41,015 bases of DNA from DATAEK01 sp036258055 (GCA_036258055.1 DATAEK010000295.1:1-41015), one strand, 5' to 3'; shown: positions 16,479-24,914, counted from the first letter of the stretch. Made by a program: numbers and translations. Notes: generated by a model from the letters alone, not told the origin.

Positions 16479-16911
16479 ACTTTATGACCGCGCCCGTCGC
16501 GTTGATCTGATACTCGGTCGACGCCTGCTTGTCGTGATTGGCGTGCTCGCCCGCCGCTTCCTTGGCCTCGGTGTCGCTCGCGACCTCGAACACGCCCTGA
16601 GCGGAGACCTTGCGTCCCTTCGCCGTCACCGGAAACACGATCGGTCCGTGATGTTCGACCTTGAGGCGCACGGTTCCACCGTCTTCCTGACCCTCCGCGG
16701 CGACCGCCATCCAGCAGCCCATCGCCTGGCAGACGGCGGTGGCGACGCCGTCGATCCGAACGGTCTTCCCCACGAACTCTTTCGGGTTTTCCAGCAGGGC
16801 TTTGATCGGCGTGGCTTCGGTCAGCGTCACACCTGTGCCCAGCGTCTTTTCCTGCGAACCCGCAACCGGCAAGGCGAGCGCCAGCAGCGCCGCTGTCACT
16901 AACATCTTCAT
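16477..16911 (-). CDS. DUF4920 exported protein
   Basis: A 144-residue protein with a signal peptide (about 1-18) and a small beta-rich DUF4920 domain (about 24-120, with VGKTVRIDGVATAVCQAMGC). Two cysteines (Cys61 and Cys66) in VCQAMGCWM are conserved in the family and could form a disulfide or bind metal. A hydrophilic tail with EHANHD follows at the C-terminus. Its function is unknown. The ATG at 16911 has GGAGG five bases upstream, which decides the start. It is divergent from the ABC-F gene with only 54 bases between the starts, so the two promoters must be packed closely. Confidence 0.85.
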   Translation of the reverse strand: MKMLVTAALLALALPVAGSQEKTLGTGVTLTEATPIKALLENPKEFVGKTVRIDGVATAVCQAMGCWMAVAAEGQEDGGTVRLKVEHHGPIVFPVTAKGRKVSAQGVFEVASDTEAKEAAGEHANHDKQASTEYQINATGAVIK

Positions 16912-16965
16912 GCAATCCTCCACTATGCTGAAGGATTATACCTGCCGATTTCTTTCACCTCCGGC

Positions 16966-18870
16966 ATGCCCATCCTTACGCTCGATGACATCTCGCTCGC
17001 ATTCGGCCACCTGCCGCTTCTCGATCGCGCGAGCCTGCGCATCGAGGCGGGCGAGCGCATCGCGCTCATCGGCCGTAACGGTTCCGGCAAGTCCAGCTTG
17101 CTCAGGATTCTCTCCGGCGAGGGCGCCGCGGACAATGGCGCAATCTGGCGCGCGCCCGGTCTTCGGGTGGCTCGGCTCGATCAGGATGTCCCGGCGTCCG
17201 GGGACCGAACGGCGTTCGACGAAGTCGCAGACGGCCTGACCGAGCTCGGCGCGCTCGTCGCCGAGTACCACCACGCCGCCATGGCCGCCAGCCAGAGCGC
17301 TGCGGCGCTCGGGCGGCTCGGCGTCCTCCAGCATCAACTCGAGGAGCAGGACGGCTGGCGCCTCGAACAGCGCGTCGAGCTCGTCGTGTCGCGGCTGTCG
17401 CTTCCCGCGGACCGGCCGATGCGCGAGCTTTCCGGCGGCTGGAGACGACGGGTGATGCTCGGCAAGGCGCTGGTCTCGCAACCGGATCTCCTCCTTCTGG
17501 ACGAACCGACGAATCATCTCGATATCGATGCGATCCGGTGGCTCGAAGAGTATCTGCAGGCGTTCGCTGGCACGCTGCTCTTCGTCACCCACGATCGCGC
17601 GTTTCTGTCGGCGCTCGCGACGCGGATTGTCGAGCTGGACCGCGGTGAGCTGACGTCATGGCCCGGCACATATGGCTCCTACCTCGAGAAGAAGGCGGCC
17701 GCGCTCGACGCCGAAGCGCGCGAGCTCGAACGGCTGGACAAGAAGCTCGCGCGCGAGGAGGCGTGGCTGCGGCAGGGGGTCAAGGCCCGGCGGACACGGA
17801 ACGAAGGGCGCGTGAAGGCGCTGATCGCGCTGCGCGCCGAGCGGGCTGCGCATCGATCCGAAGACGGCACGGTCCGTCTAGGCATCGATGCCGCAGGGAC
17901 CTCGGGGCGTCTCGTGTTCGTCGCGAAGGACGTGTCCAAGTCGTACGACGGGGTTTCAGTCGTACAGCATTACTCGCAGCGCATCCTGCGCGGCGATCGG
18001 ATCGGTCTGATTGGTCCGAACGGATCGGGCAAGACGACGCTGCTGAGACTCCTCGTTGGGGAGCTTGCGCCCGATTCCGGCGAGATCGAGCGTGGCACAC
18101 GGCTGCAGATCGCGTATTTCGATCAGCAGCGCGAAGCGCTCGATCCCGATGTCACGGTTGCCGACGTCGTGAACGACGGCAACTCGACGGTCGTCGTCAA
18201 CGGCCAACCAAGGCATGTGCTCGGATATCTCGGCGACTTTCTGTTTCCGCGCGAGCGCGCGGTATCGCTCGTCAGGACGCTCTCGGGCGGCGAGCGGAAC
18301 CGGCTCATGCTCGCTCGACTCTTCGCACGGCCGGCCAACGTGCTCGTTTTCGACGAGCCGACCAACGATCTCGACATCGAAACGCTGGAGCTCCTCGAGG
18401 AGCTGATCGCGGAGTTCGAGGGGACGGTCCTGCTCGTCAGCCACGATCGCGTCTTTCTCGATCACATCGTGACGAGCACGCTGGCGTTCGAGGGGAACGG
18501 GCGCGTCACGGAATACGTCGGCGGGTGGGAGGATTATCTCCGTCAGTCAACGAGGAGCGGGGCGCTTCAGCGCCGCGCCAATGAACCCGAAGCAGCATCA
18601 GGACGCGGAGGTAGACCTCCGCGTTCCTCCCAGTCGTCAGGGACCAGGCGCAAGCTCTCGTACAACGAACAACGGGAGCTCGAGTCGTTGCCGGCGCACC
18701 TCGAGGCGCTCGAAGTGGAGCAGCAGCGGCTCCGCGCCGAGGTCGAGTCACCGGAGTTCTATCGGGAGCGCGCGGATCACATCCGCGCGGTTCTGGCGCG
18801 GCTCGAGCAGATCGGCCAGGAGCTCGACACGGCAATGGCGCGGTGGCTGGAGCTCGAGGACGCCGGCTGA
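16966..18870 (+). CDS. uup: ABC-F family ATPase, Uup-like
   Basis: A 634-residue soluble protein with two ABC ATPase domains and no membrane segments. Domain 1 has Walker A GRNGSGKS (36-43), signature LSGGW (about 155) and Walker B LLLLDEPTNHLDID (about 176-189). Domain 2 has GPNGSGKT (about 350-357), LSGGE (about 438) and VFDEPTNDLDI (about 460). The charged linker between domains (about 238-285, LDAEARELERLDKKLAREE) and a C-terminal coiled coil (about 565-630) match Uup. ABC-F proteins act on the ribosome; Uup also affects transposon excision. The stretch at residues about 530-563, between domain 2 and the coiled coil, is low-complexity and encoded by palindromic repeat DNA. No convincing Shine-Dalgarno precedes the ATG. 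Confidence 0.9.
   Translation: MPILTLDDISLAFGHLPLLDRASLRIEAGERIALIGRNGSGKSSLLRILSGEGAADNGAIWRAPGLRVARLDQDVPASGDRTAFDEVADGLTELGALVAEYHHAAMAASQSAAALGRLGVLQHQLEEQDGWRLEQRVELVVSRLSLPADRPMRELSGGWRRRVMLGKALVSQPDLLLLDEPTNHLDIDAIRWLEEYLQAFAGTLLFVTHDRAFLSALATRIVELDRGELTSWPGTYGSYLEKKAAALDAEARELERLDKKLAREEAWLRQGVKARRTRNEGRVKALIALRAERAAHRSEDGTVRLGIDAAGTSGRLVFVAKDVSKSYDGVSVVQHYSQRILRGDRIGLIGPNGSGKTTLLRLLVGELAPDSGEIERGTRLQIAYFDQQREALDPDVTVADVVNDGNSTVVVNGQPRHVLGYLGDFLFPRERAVSLVRTLSGGERNRLMLARLFARPANVLVFDEPTNDLDIETLELLEELIAEFEGTVLLVSHDRVFLDHIVTSTLAFEGNGRVTEYVGGWEDYLRQSTRSGALQRRANEPEAASGRGGRPPRSSQSSGTRRKLSYNEQRELESLPAHLEALEVEQQRLRAEVESPEFYRERADHIRAVLARLEQIGQELDTAMARWLELEDAG
18561..18624. repeat. Palindromic repeat element inside the ABC-F gene
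   Basis: Two hairpins lie in the coding sequence. One is GGCGCT-TC-AGCGCC (18561-18574); the other is a perfect 10-base-pair stem with a 2-base loop (18603-18612 with 18615-18624). The blocks between them also occur at 15376-15396. The reading frame stays open and the encoded stretch is a Ser/Arg/Gly-rich linker, so it looks like a repeat element tolerated at a flexible site. Confidence 0.6.
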
Positions 18871-18907
18871 CCGTCGCGCTGGGCGCCTCGCACGCGGCGG
18901 GTGCCCG

Positions 18908-19462
18908 CTACGTGAAGGAACGGACGAACAGTTCTTCGATCGCTCGCCGCCCGTTATCCTTGATGGTGCGCGTTCCGGTGCCCGTGAAGTGGTTGTGGGT
19001 GATGCGCGGCGTGTCGGCCTTGCCCTTCGTCCACCCGCTGCCGGTCCACTGGAACCAGCCGTCCTTCTCCTGATCGAAGACCCACAGCGGCTTGTTGCAG
19101 AGTTTCGCGAACTCCGCGCCCCATCCCGTCCCGCCGCGCACCGTGCCGTCGTCGAGGATCGTGCCGACGACGTAGATCTCCTGTCCGTTGTTGACCTGAT
19201 ACCAGAGCGTCTGCAGGACCTTCCGGATGGTTGGCGCCTCGGTGTAGCGCCGGTGCATCAGGCCCGAGACGTACTCGAGGCTCACGTCGCCCGAGAGGAG
19301 CTCTTCGTGGTTGAGCACCCGGACGCCGCGATGCCGCTCGATGTTGTGGCCATCGAACGTGAAGTTGACCTCCTCGATGCTGTGCCGCTCGGCGCAGGCT
19401 CCGAACTCCGCTTCGGCGCCTGGCGCGCCGCCGCTGAACAGGATCACGTCTTCGCGATTCAT
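18908..19462 (-). CDS. SLOG-like Rossmann-fold protein
   Basis: A 184-residue cytoplasmic protein that looks like a member of the SLOG/LOG-DprA nucleotide-binding superfamily. It has ILFSGGAPGAEAEFG (7-21), like the SGGAxGAD loop of SLOG proteins, and a second glycine-rich motif RGGTGWGAEFAK (109-120). Short strands (EIYVVGTI, PLWVFDQ) alternate with helices. SLOG proteins sense or cleave nucleotide-derived ligands, but the specific ligand is unknown. Its ATG overlaps the stop codon of the LigD-phosphoesterase gene by one base (TGATG), so the two are translationally coupled and may share a role in DNA end repair or nucleotide processing. It is convergent with the ABC-F gene. Confidence 0.6.
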   Translation of the reverse strand: MNREDVILFSGGAPGAEAEFGACAERHSIEEVNFTFDGHNIERHRGVRVLNHEELLSGDVSLEYVSGLMHRRYTEAPTIRKVLQTLWYQVNNGQEIYVVGTILDDGTVRGGTGWGAEFAKLCNKPLWVFDQEKDGWFQWTGSGWTKGKADTPRITHNHFTGTGTRTIKDNGRRAIEELFVRSFT

Positions 19463-20319
19463 CAGGTTCGCTGCGCCTTTCTCTTGACGGTCTTTCGGGT
19501 AGTGGATGGATGGGCCGCTGGTTTCTTCGAGGTCCGTACCGTCGACGCCTGTCCGACCTTCGTTGCAGACTTCGAGGCACGGGCACCCTTTCGGGTTTTT
19601 TCCCCAGCCGGCGCCGCGCGACCGGCTTTCAGGGCCGCCGCGCGCTCGATGATCCTGGCGAGCATCTCACCGGCCTCGCCGGTTTTCGCTGGCCGGTTGG
19701 AGACCCAGACGTCCGGCTTGTCGGCGGCGAGGATGTCTTCGAACTCGCCATTGCTCTTCACGCTTCTGGGGGCGAACTCGGTGATGTCCACGTCACCCGC
19801 CCAGTCGTCTCGATGCTTGATGAGGAGCCAGCTCCGGCCGTCACCCTGACCGCCGCGGGAGCCCCATCCGCCCGTGCGTACCAGCACCCACGACCCTTTG
19901 AGCTTGTAGCCGTCGAGCGTGAACTTGAGATCGCCTTTGCGCAGGGCGGCGTCCACGTCCTCGCTTTCCGGCTTCCACGTGCCGGTGTCCCACAGCATCA
20001 CGATTCCGGCGCCGTAGCCCTCGGGAATCACGCCTTCGAAGGTGCCGTACTCGAGCGGATGATCTTCGACGTGCATCGCAAGCCGCTTGGTCTTGGGATC
20101 GAGTGATGGACCTTTCGGGACTGCCCATGAGAGGAGCACGCCGTTGTGCTCGAGACGGAAGTCGTAGTGAAGATGGCTGGCCAGGTGCTTCTGCACGCAG
20201 AAGAACCGTTCCTGCTTGCCCGCCGCTTTCTTCGCGCGCTCCGACGCGAGCTTCAAATCACCGGCTGGTTCCGGTGTGCTCGTGAAGTTGCGCTTCTGTC
20301 GGTATTTTTCAAGAACCAT
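19462..20319 (-). CDS. Stand-alone LigD 3'-phosphoesterase domain protein
   Basis: A 285-residue protein equal to the N-terminal 3'-phosphoesterase (PE) domain of DNA ligase D, which trims 3'-phosphates and 3'-ribonucleotides at breaks during non-homologous end joining. The active-site set seen in Pseudomonas LigD is present: His45, His51, Asp53 and Arg55 in QKHLASHLHYDFRLE, then His87 and Tyr91 in VEDHPLEYGTFEG. The polymerase and ligase domains are absent. The last 60-70 residues are a Lys/Arg/Ala/Ser-rich tail that could bind DNA without sequence preference. No Ku or ligase gene is in this window. It is the first gene of a two-gene unit with the SLOG-like protein. The start at 20319 is an ATG after an A-rich, SD-poor leader. 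Confidence 0.9.
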   Translation of the reverse strand: MVLEKYRQKRNFTSTPEPAGDLKLASERAKKAAGKQERFFCVQKHLASHLHYDFRLEHNGVLLSWAVPKGPSLDPKTKRLAMHVEDHPLEYGTFEGVIPEGYGAGIVMLWDTGTWKPESEDVDAALRKGDLKFTLDGYKLKGSWVLVRTGGWGSRGGQGDGRSWLLIKHRDDWAGDVDITEFAPRSVKSNGEFEDILAADKPDVWVSNRPAKTGEAGEMLARIIERAAALKAGRAAPAGEKTRKGARASKSATKVGQASTVRTSKKPAAHPSTTRKTVKRKAQRT

Positions 20320-20358
20320 TTCTTTTCTTTAGTGTGTCGCAGGACCCCGCATTACTGC

Positions 20359-20386
20359 TGCTCCTGCCTGCTGACGCCTGACTTCT
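20359..20386. repeat. Heptamer repeat array overlapping a stop codon
   Basis: Four 7-base units, TGCTCCT, GCCTGCT, GACGCCT and GACTTCT, end inside the TAG stop (20385-20387) of the POT transporter gene. The units are degenerate, but the spacing is exactly seven with a fixed final CT. Confidence 0.65.
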
Positions 20387-21914
20387 ACTTTCTCTCCTCG
20401 ATCATCCTGCCGATTGGCTTGACGAACGCCAACAGAATCAGGCCCGCGACAATCGCAAAGGCCGCGACGGCCCCGAAGAGATTCGGAAGCGGCCAGGACT
20501 CGTAGAACGACGCGAGGCGGCCGCCGATGTAGTTGCCGACCGAGGTCGCGAGGAACCAGACGCCCATCATCAACCCGGCAATCCTGACGGGTGCGAGCTT
20601 CGTCATCGCGCTCAGGCCGACGGGACTCAGCATCAATTCGCCGCAGGTGTGGAGGAAGTAGGTGACGGTCAGCCACATCGGGCTGACCTGAACGCCCTGC
20701 TGCGCGAGCTGCGCTGCGACGATCAGTACCGCAAACCCCGCGCCAACGAGGATGAGACCGCCTGCGAACTTGGCGGGGCTCGACGGATCGTTCTTTCCCA
20801 TCCGGATCCACACCCACGCGAACACCGGCGCGAAGATGATCAGGAACAGCGAATTGAGCGACTGGAACCAACTGCTCGGATAGCTGATCCCGAGGACTTC
20901 GTTACGCGTGCTGCGGTCGGCGAAGAGGTTCAACGTGGATCCGGCCTGCTCGAACGCGGCCCAGAAGAGCGCCGATGCGAGGAAGAGCACGCCGATCACG
21001 TAGAGCCGCTTGCGCTCGGCGGGCGTCCATTCGCTGGCGAAGAAGAGCCGTCCGAAAAAGGCGACGCAGATGATCAGGAGAAAATAACCAGCGCCATCCG
21101 CAATCTGCGACGCCGTCACCGGCAGCACGCCGGCGTAGATGGCGGCTGCCGCGGCCACGATCGCCGCGACCGCGATGCCGCCCCAGAGGGTCGCGCGCTG
21201 TCTGAGCGCGGCTGCGGCCGCCGGAGACTCCGCCGGCGCAGGCTCCAGCCCCGCCTTGCCGAGGTACTTGCTGCCCATCGTGTACTGAATGAGGCCGAAG
21301 ACCATCCCGATGCCCGCCGCCGCGAAGCCGACGTGCCAGTCGATGCGCTGTCCGAGATATCCGCAGACCAGCGGCGCAATGAACGCGCCGAGGTTGATCC
21401 CCATGTAGAAAATCGAGAACCCGGCATCGCGGCGGGTGTCGGTCGGGCCGTACAGCTGACCGACGATGACGCTGACGTTGCCCTTCAGAAGACCGGTGCC
21501 GATGACGATGAGGAAGAGACCGAGGTAGAAGGTCGAGATGGAGGGAATCGCCATGCTGAAGTGACCCGACGCGATGAAAATCCCTCCGTAGAGGACGGCG
21601 CGTCGCTGGCCGATCAGCCGATCCGCGATCCATCCGCCGGGCAGGCTCGTCATGTAGACCATCGACGTGTAGAGCCCGTAGATCGCACCGCCGCGCGCCG
21701 CGTCGAACCCCAGTCCGCCTGCGGTGAGCGGCGCCGTCATGTAGAGCAGCAGCAGCGCCCGCATGCCGTAATAACTGAAGCGCTCCCACATCTCGGTAAA
21801 GAACAGCGTCGAGAGTCCGCGCGGATGCCCGAAGAAGGCGCGGTCGTGCTCGGCGGCGGCAGAACTGGCGCCGAGCGGTGAGTCGAGCGCGACGGCGGAG
21901 GAGGGATCGGGCAT
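20385..21914 (-). CDS. POT-family proton-dependent oligopeptide transporter
   Basis: A 509-residue inner-membrane transporter of the proton-dependent oligopeptide (PTR2/POT) branch of the major facilitator superfamily. The diagnostic ExxERFxYYG motif is present as EMWERFSYYGMRALLLLYM (about 40-58), and the protein has about fourteen hydrophobic segments. The second signature, near FSIFYMGINLGAFIAPLVCG, is also clear. It imports di- and tripeptides with protons. The ATG at 21914 was chosen; the first 30 residues are a hydrophilic cytoplasmic extension. It is monocistronic and divergent from the SSS symporter gene. Confidence 0.92.
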   Translation of the reverse strand: MPDPSSAVALDSPLGASSAAAEHDRAFFGHPRGLSTLFFTEMWERFSYYGMRALLLLYMTAPLTAGGLGFDAARGGAIYGLYTSMVYMTSLPGGWIADRLIGQRRAVLYGGIFIASGHFSMAIPSISTFYLGLFLIVIGTGLLKGNVSVIVGQLYGPTDTRRDAGFSIFYMGINLGAFIAPLVCGYLGQRIDWHVGFAAAGIGMVFGLIQYTMGSKYLGKAGLEPAPAESPAAAAALRQRATLWGGIAVAAIVAAAAAIYAGVLPVTASQIADGAGYFLLIICVAFFGRLFFASEWTPAERKRLYVIGVLFLASALFWAAFEQAGSTLNLFADRSTRNEVLGISYPSSWFQSLNSLFLIIFAPVFAWVWIRMGKNDPSSPAKFAGGLILVGAGFAVLIVAAQLAQQGVQVSPMWLTVTYFLHTCGELMLSPVGLSAMTKLAPVRIAGLMMGVWFLATSVGNYIGGRLASFYESWPLPNLFGAVAAFAIVAGLILLAFVKPIGRMIEERK

Positions 21915-21930
21915 GAAGACAGCATACTTT

Positions 21931-21960
21931 ACTCATTGCTCGCGGGGCCCCACCCCCGCT
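21931..21960. repeat. GC-rich palindromic repeat element, copy 2
   Basis: Similar to 2456-2486: an ACTCA box, then a 6-base-pair stem (21942-21947 with 21954-21959) with loop CCCCAC. It lies 17 bases upstream of the POT transporter ATG. The rest of the 188-base gap to the SSS start (to 22102) is GC-rich with no clear promoter. Confidence 0.55.
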
Positions 21961-22102
21961 CGCTCTCGCTCGGCGACTGCGCGCCTCGCTCGGGCCGCAG
22001 GCGCTACTGATTCAGCGCCTGTTTTCATTCCAGCGACAGCCCAGCACGACCGACTCTGCGAGGGCCGAGCGGCGAGGCCCGACCGTGTGCTAGCGTCTCC
22101 CC

Positions 22103-23506
22103 GTGTCGCTCTATCTCCTCTCGATCCTCCTGTACCTCGCGGCGCTCGGTGCCGTGGGCTACTGGCGTTCCAGGCGGGTGCAGACGGGCGATGACTTCCT
22201 GGTCGCCTCGCGATCGCTGCCGGCCAGTGTGCTCGTGTTCACACTGCTGTCGACGTGGATTGGATCCGGGAGCCTCTTCGCCGGCGCGGGTCTCGGGTAT
22301 CGCGTCGGGTTCGCCGCGCTCTGGCAGTCGGCCGGCGCGTGGGCGGGTATCGGGCTGGTGTATTTCCTCGCACCGCGCGTGCGGCGCCTGGCCCAGTACA
22401 CGGTGCCGGACATCCTGGAGCTGCGGTACGGTCCTCCTGCCCGTGTGCTCGGCACGATCACGATCGTCCTGGCCTACACGACGATTGCGGCCTATCAGTT
22501 TCGCGGCGGCGGCCGCCTCCTGAACCTCGCCGCCGGCATCGATCCTCGAACCGGCGCGCTCGTGACGGCCGCGTTCTGCATCGCCTACACGGCGTTCGCC
22601 GGCATGCAGTCCGTCGCGTACCTGGACGTCGGCAACGGCGTGATGATGCTTCTGGGCGTCGGCGTCGCGATGGTGTACCTGATTGGTCACGCCGGCGGCT
22701 TCGGTCCGGCGCTCGGCGCGCTTCGTCCGGACCAACTCACCCTGTTCGGCACGCTCTCGCCGGTGCAGGCCGTCGGCTTGTTCCTGCCGACGATGTTCCT
22801 GCTGCTCGGCGAGGCGAACATGTACCAGAAGTTCTTTTCGGCGCGCGATGAACGCGCGGCGCGGCTGGCCGTGATCGGCTGGATCGTCGGGACGATCGCA
22901 CTCGAGACGCTGATCGACTCGATCGGCATCTTCGGCAGCATTGTGATTCCGCGTCTCGGCGTCGAACAGTCGGAGGGGATCGTCGTGCGTGTGGCGGTCG
23001 ATGTGTTGCCGGCAATCTTTGGCATGCTGCTGCTCGCCGGCGGCGCCGCGATCATCGTGTCGACCGCGAGCAGCATGCTGCTGACGCCGTCGACGAATCT
23101 GATTCGGGATGTCTATCAGCGCTTCATCAATCCGCGCGTCACCGACCGGCAGATAGTCCTGTACACGCGCGTGCTCATCGTCCTGCTCGGCGCCGTCGGC
23201 TTTTTCGTCGGCAACTTCTTCCCTACGATTCTCTCGATGGCGCTGTGGGCCTATACGATGTATGGCGCGGGAATTACGCCGGCACTGCTCGCAGCGCTGG
23301 TGTGGCCCGGCGCCTCGGCGCGGGGAGGAGTCGCGTCGATCTCCGCCGGAATGCTGACGACGGTGGCGTGGGAGATCGCTGCGCTCCAGCGGGGGGCCTA
23401 TCCGCTCGGGGTTCAGACCGTGTATCCGGCGCTCCTGTTATCCATCGGCACGCTTGTGCTGGTCAGCCGCGCGTTTCCGCCATCCGACCCATCACCGGCT
23501 GCGTGA
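22103..23506 (+). CDS. Sodium:solute symporter (SSS family)
   Basis: A 467-residue inner-membrane transporter of the SSS family with about twelve to thirteen helices. Family features include the early VQTGDDFLVASRSLPASVL loop (about 26-44) and LSTWIGSGSLFAGAGLGYR (about 49-67, sodium-site region), and LAQYTVPDILELRYG, typical of the PutP/SGLT fold. It imports a small organic solute with sodium; the substrate cannot be read from the sequence. The start is a GTG at 22103. The radical SAM gene begins 41 bases after its stop, so the symporter may be co-transcribed with the radical SAM/ATP-grasp pair and supply or export a related small molecule. Confidence 0.88.
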   Translation: MSLYLLSILLYLAALGAVGYWRSRRVQTGDDFLVASRSLPASVLVFTLLSTWIGSGSLFAGAGLGYRVGFAALWQSAGAWAGIGLVYFLAPRVRRLAQYTVPDILELRYGPPARVLGTITIVLAYTTIAAYQFRGGGRLLNLAAGIDPRTGALVTAAFCIAYTAFAGMQSVAYLDVGNGVMMLLGVGVAMVYLIGHAGGFGPALGALRPDQLTLFGTLSPVQAVGLFLPTMFLLLGEANMYQKFFSARDERAARLAVIGWIVGTIALETLIDSIGIFGSIVIPRLGVEQSEGIVVRVAVDVLPAIFGMLLLAGGAAIIVSTASSMLLTPSTNLIRDVYQRFINPRVTDRQIVLYTRVLIVLLGAVGFFVGNFFPTILSMALWAYTMYGAGITPALLAALVWPGASARGGVASISAGMLTTVAWEIAALQRGAYPLGVQTVYPALLLSIGTLVLVSRAFPPSDPSPAA

Positions 23507-23547
23507 TCGCCGACGGATGCCATAATTGGTACTGGCAATCGCGGTCC

Positions 23548-24909
23548 ATGCAGACGCTCCTCATCTCGACCTACGATCTCGGTCGTCAGCCGTTCGGGCT
23601 GGCCTCGGCGGCGGCAGCACTCCGCGCCGCCGGCATCGAGTCTTCGCTGGCCGATCTCTCACGCGAACGTCTCTCGGAGGATGCCGTCATGCGCGCCGAT
23701 GCCGTGGCGTTTTTCCTTCCGATGCACACCGCGACGCGGCTGGCGCTCCCGGTGATCGACCGGGTACGGCGCCTGAATCCCCGCGCTCGCCTGTGCGGCT
23801 ACGGGCTGTACGCGCCGCTGAACGCGTCGCTGCTGCGCGAGCGCGGTGTGACGACCGTGATTGGTGGCGAGTTCGAGGACAGCCTGGTGGCGTTCGCGCG
23901 CGGGGAAGAACCGCGCGCCGACGCCGGAACCGTGCCGAGAGTCGAGTTCCGCGTGCCGGATCGGCGGGGGCTGCCCGTCTTGTCCCGATACGCGACGCTG
24001 CATGTCGGGCGCGAGCAGCGGATCGTTGCCTACACGGAAGCCAGCCGCGGGTGCAAGCACCGCTGTCGCCATTGTCCGATCGTTCCCGTCTACGACGGCC
24101 GGTTTCGTGTCGTCCCGGTCGACGTGGTGATGGCGGACGTGCGCGCGCAGGTCGACGCGGGTGCCACCCACGTGACGTTTGGCGACCCGGACTTCTTCAA
24201 CGGCATCAAACATGCCGATGCCGTGATTGCCGGCATAGCTCGCGAGTTCCCCGGCGTTACCTACGACGTCACGATCAAGGTCGAACACCTGCTCGCCCAC
24301 GCCGAGATGTTGCCCCGTCTCCACGAGACGGGGTGCGCGTTTGTGACGAGTGCGGTCGAGTCCATCGATGACGAGATTCTCGGCAGACTCGAGAAGGGTC
24401 ACACGCGCCAGGACTTCGAGCGAGTGACGGGCCTTTTTCGCGACACCGGCCTGACCCTCGAACCTACGTTCGTGCCGTTCACGCCGTGGACGACGCTCGA
24501 GGGGTACTGCGACTTGCTGCAGACGATCGATCGTCTGCAGCTGGTCGACCACGTTGCGCCGATACAGCTCGCGATCAGGCTGCTGATCACTGAAGGCTCC
24601 CGGCTGCTGGAACTCGACGAGATTCGATCGATGGCACAACGCTTCGACGCCGGATCGCTGACGTATCGCTGGCAGCACCCCGACCCGCGTGTGGACGCGT
24701 TGCAGGCCGAGCTGATGGCGATCGTCGGGACGAAGCTGACGTCCTCGCGCCGTGAGATGTTCGAATCGGTGTGGACGGCCGCGCATCGCGCGGCTGGCGT
24801 GACAGCCCCGGCGCGGCAGGATATTCTTCCGCGCGCCGCGGTGCCGTATCTCAATGAGCCCTGGTACTGTTGAGCGGAGCCCACCTCGGAGCAGGTGGCT
24901 CTGATTTGA
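23548..24909 (+). CDS. Radical SAM selenoprotein with CUAEP tail
   Basis: A 453-residue protein if the in-frame TGA at 24871-24873 is read as selenocysteine (Sec442); 441 residues if it is a stop. The N-terminal part (1-130) resembles a B12-binding-like Rossmann domain (STYDLGRQPFGLASAAAAL). The radical SAM cluster motif is Cys169-x3-Cys173-x2-Cys176 in SRGCKHRCRHC, followed by THVTFGDPDFFNG and the rest of the TIM barrel. The tail NEPWYC is followed by TGA-GCG-GAG-CCC, giving Cys-Sec-Ala-Glu-Pro and eight more codons to TGA at 24907-24909. This fits a family I recall as CUAEP/CCAEP-tail radical SAM (seleno)protein. The Cys-Sec pair is a likely redox or metal-ligating centre. The start is the ATG at 23548; the open frame extends upstream into the symporter gene. 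Confidence 0.8.
24877..24901 (+). promoter_or_regulatory. Possible bacterial SECIS hairpin
   Basis: Immediately after the in-frame TGA, GAGCC pairs with GGCTC and ACCT with AGGT, with one bulged C, closing the 6-base loop CGGAGC (24887-24892). The loop begins 16 bases from the T of the TGA and has a G as its second base, which fits the loose rules for bacterial SECIS elements recognised by SelB. Confidence 0.55.
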
Positions 24910-24914
24910 CGCTG

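Noticed and set aside
23245..23547. Upstream extension of the radical SAM frame
   Set aside because: It overlaps the SSS symporter coding sequence, has no family similarity, and the ATG at 23548 begins the conserved domain.
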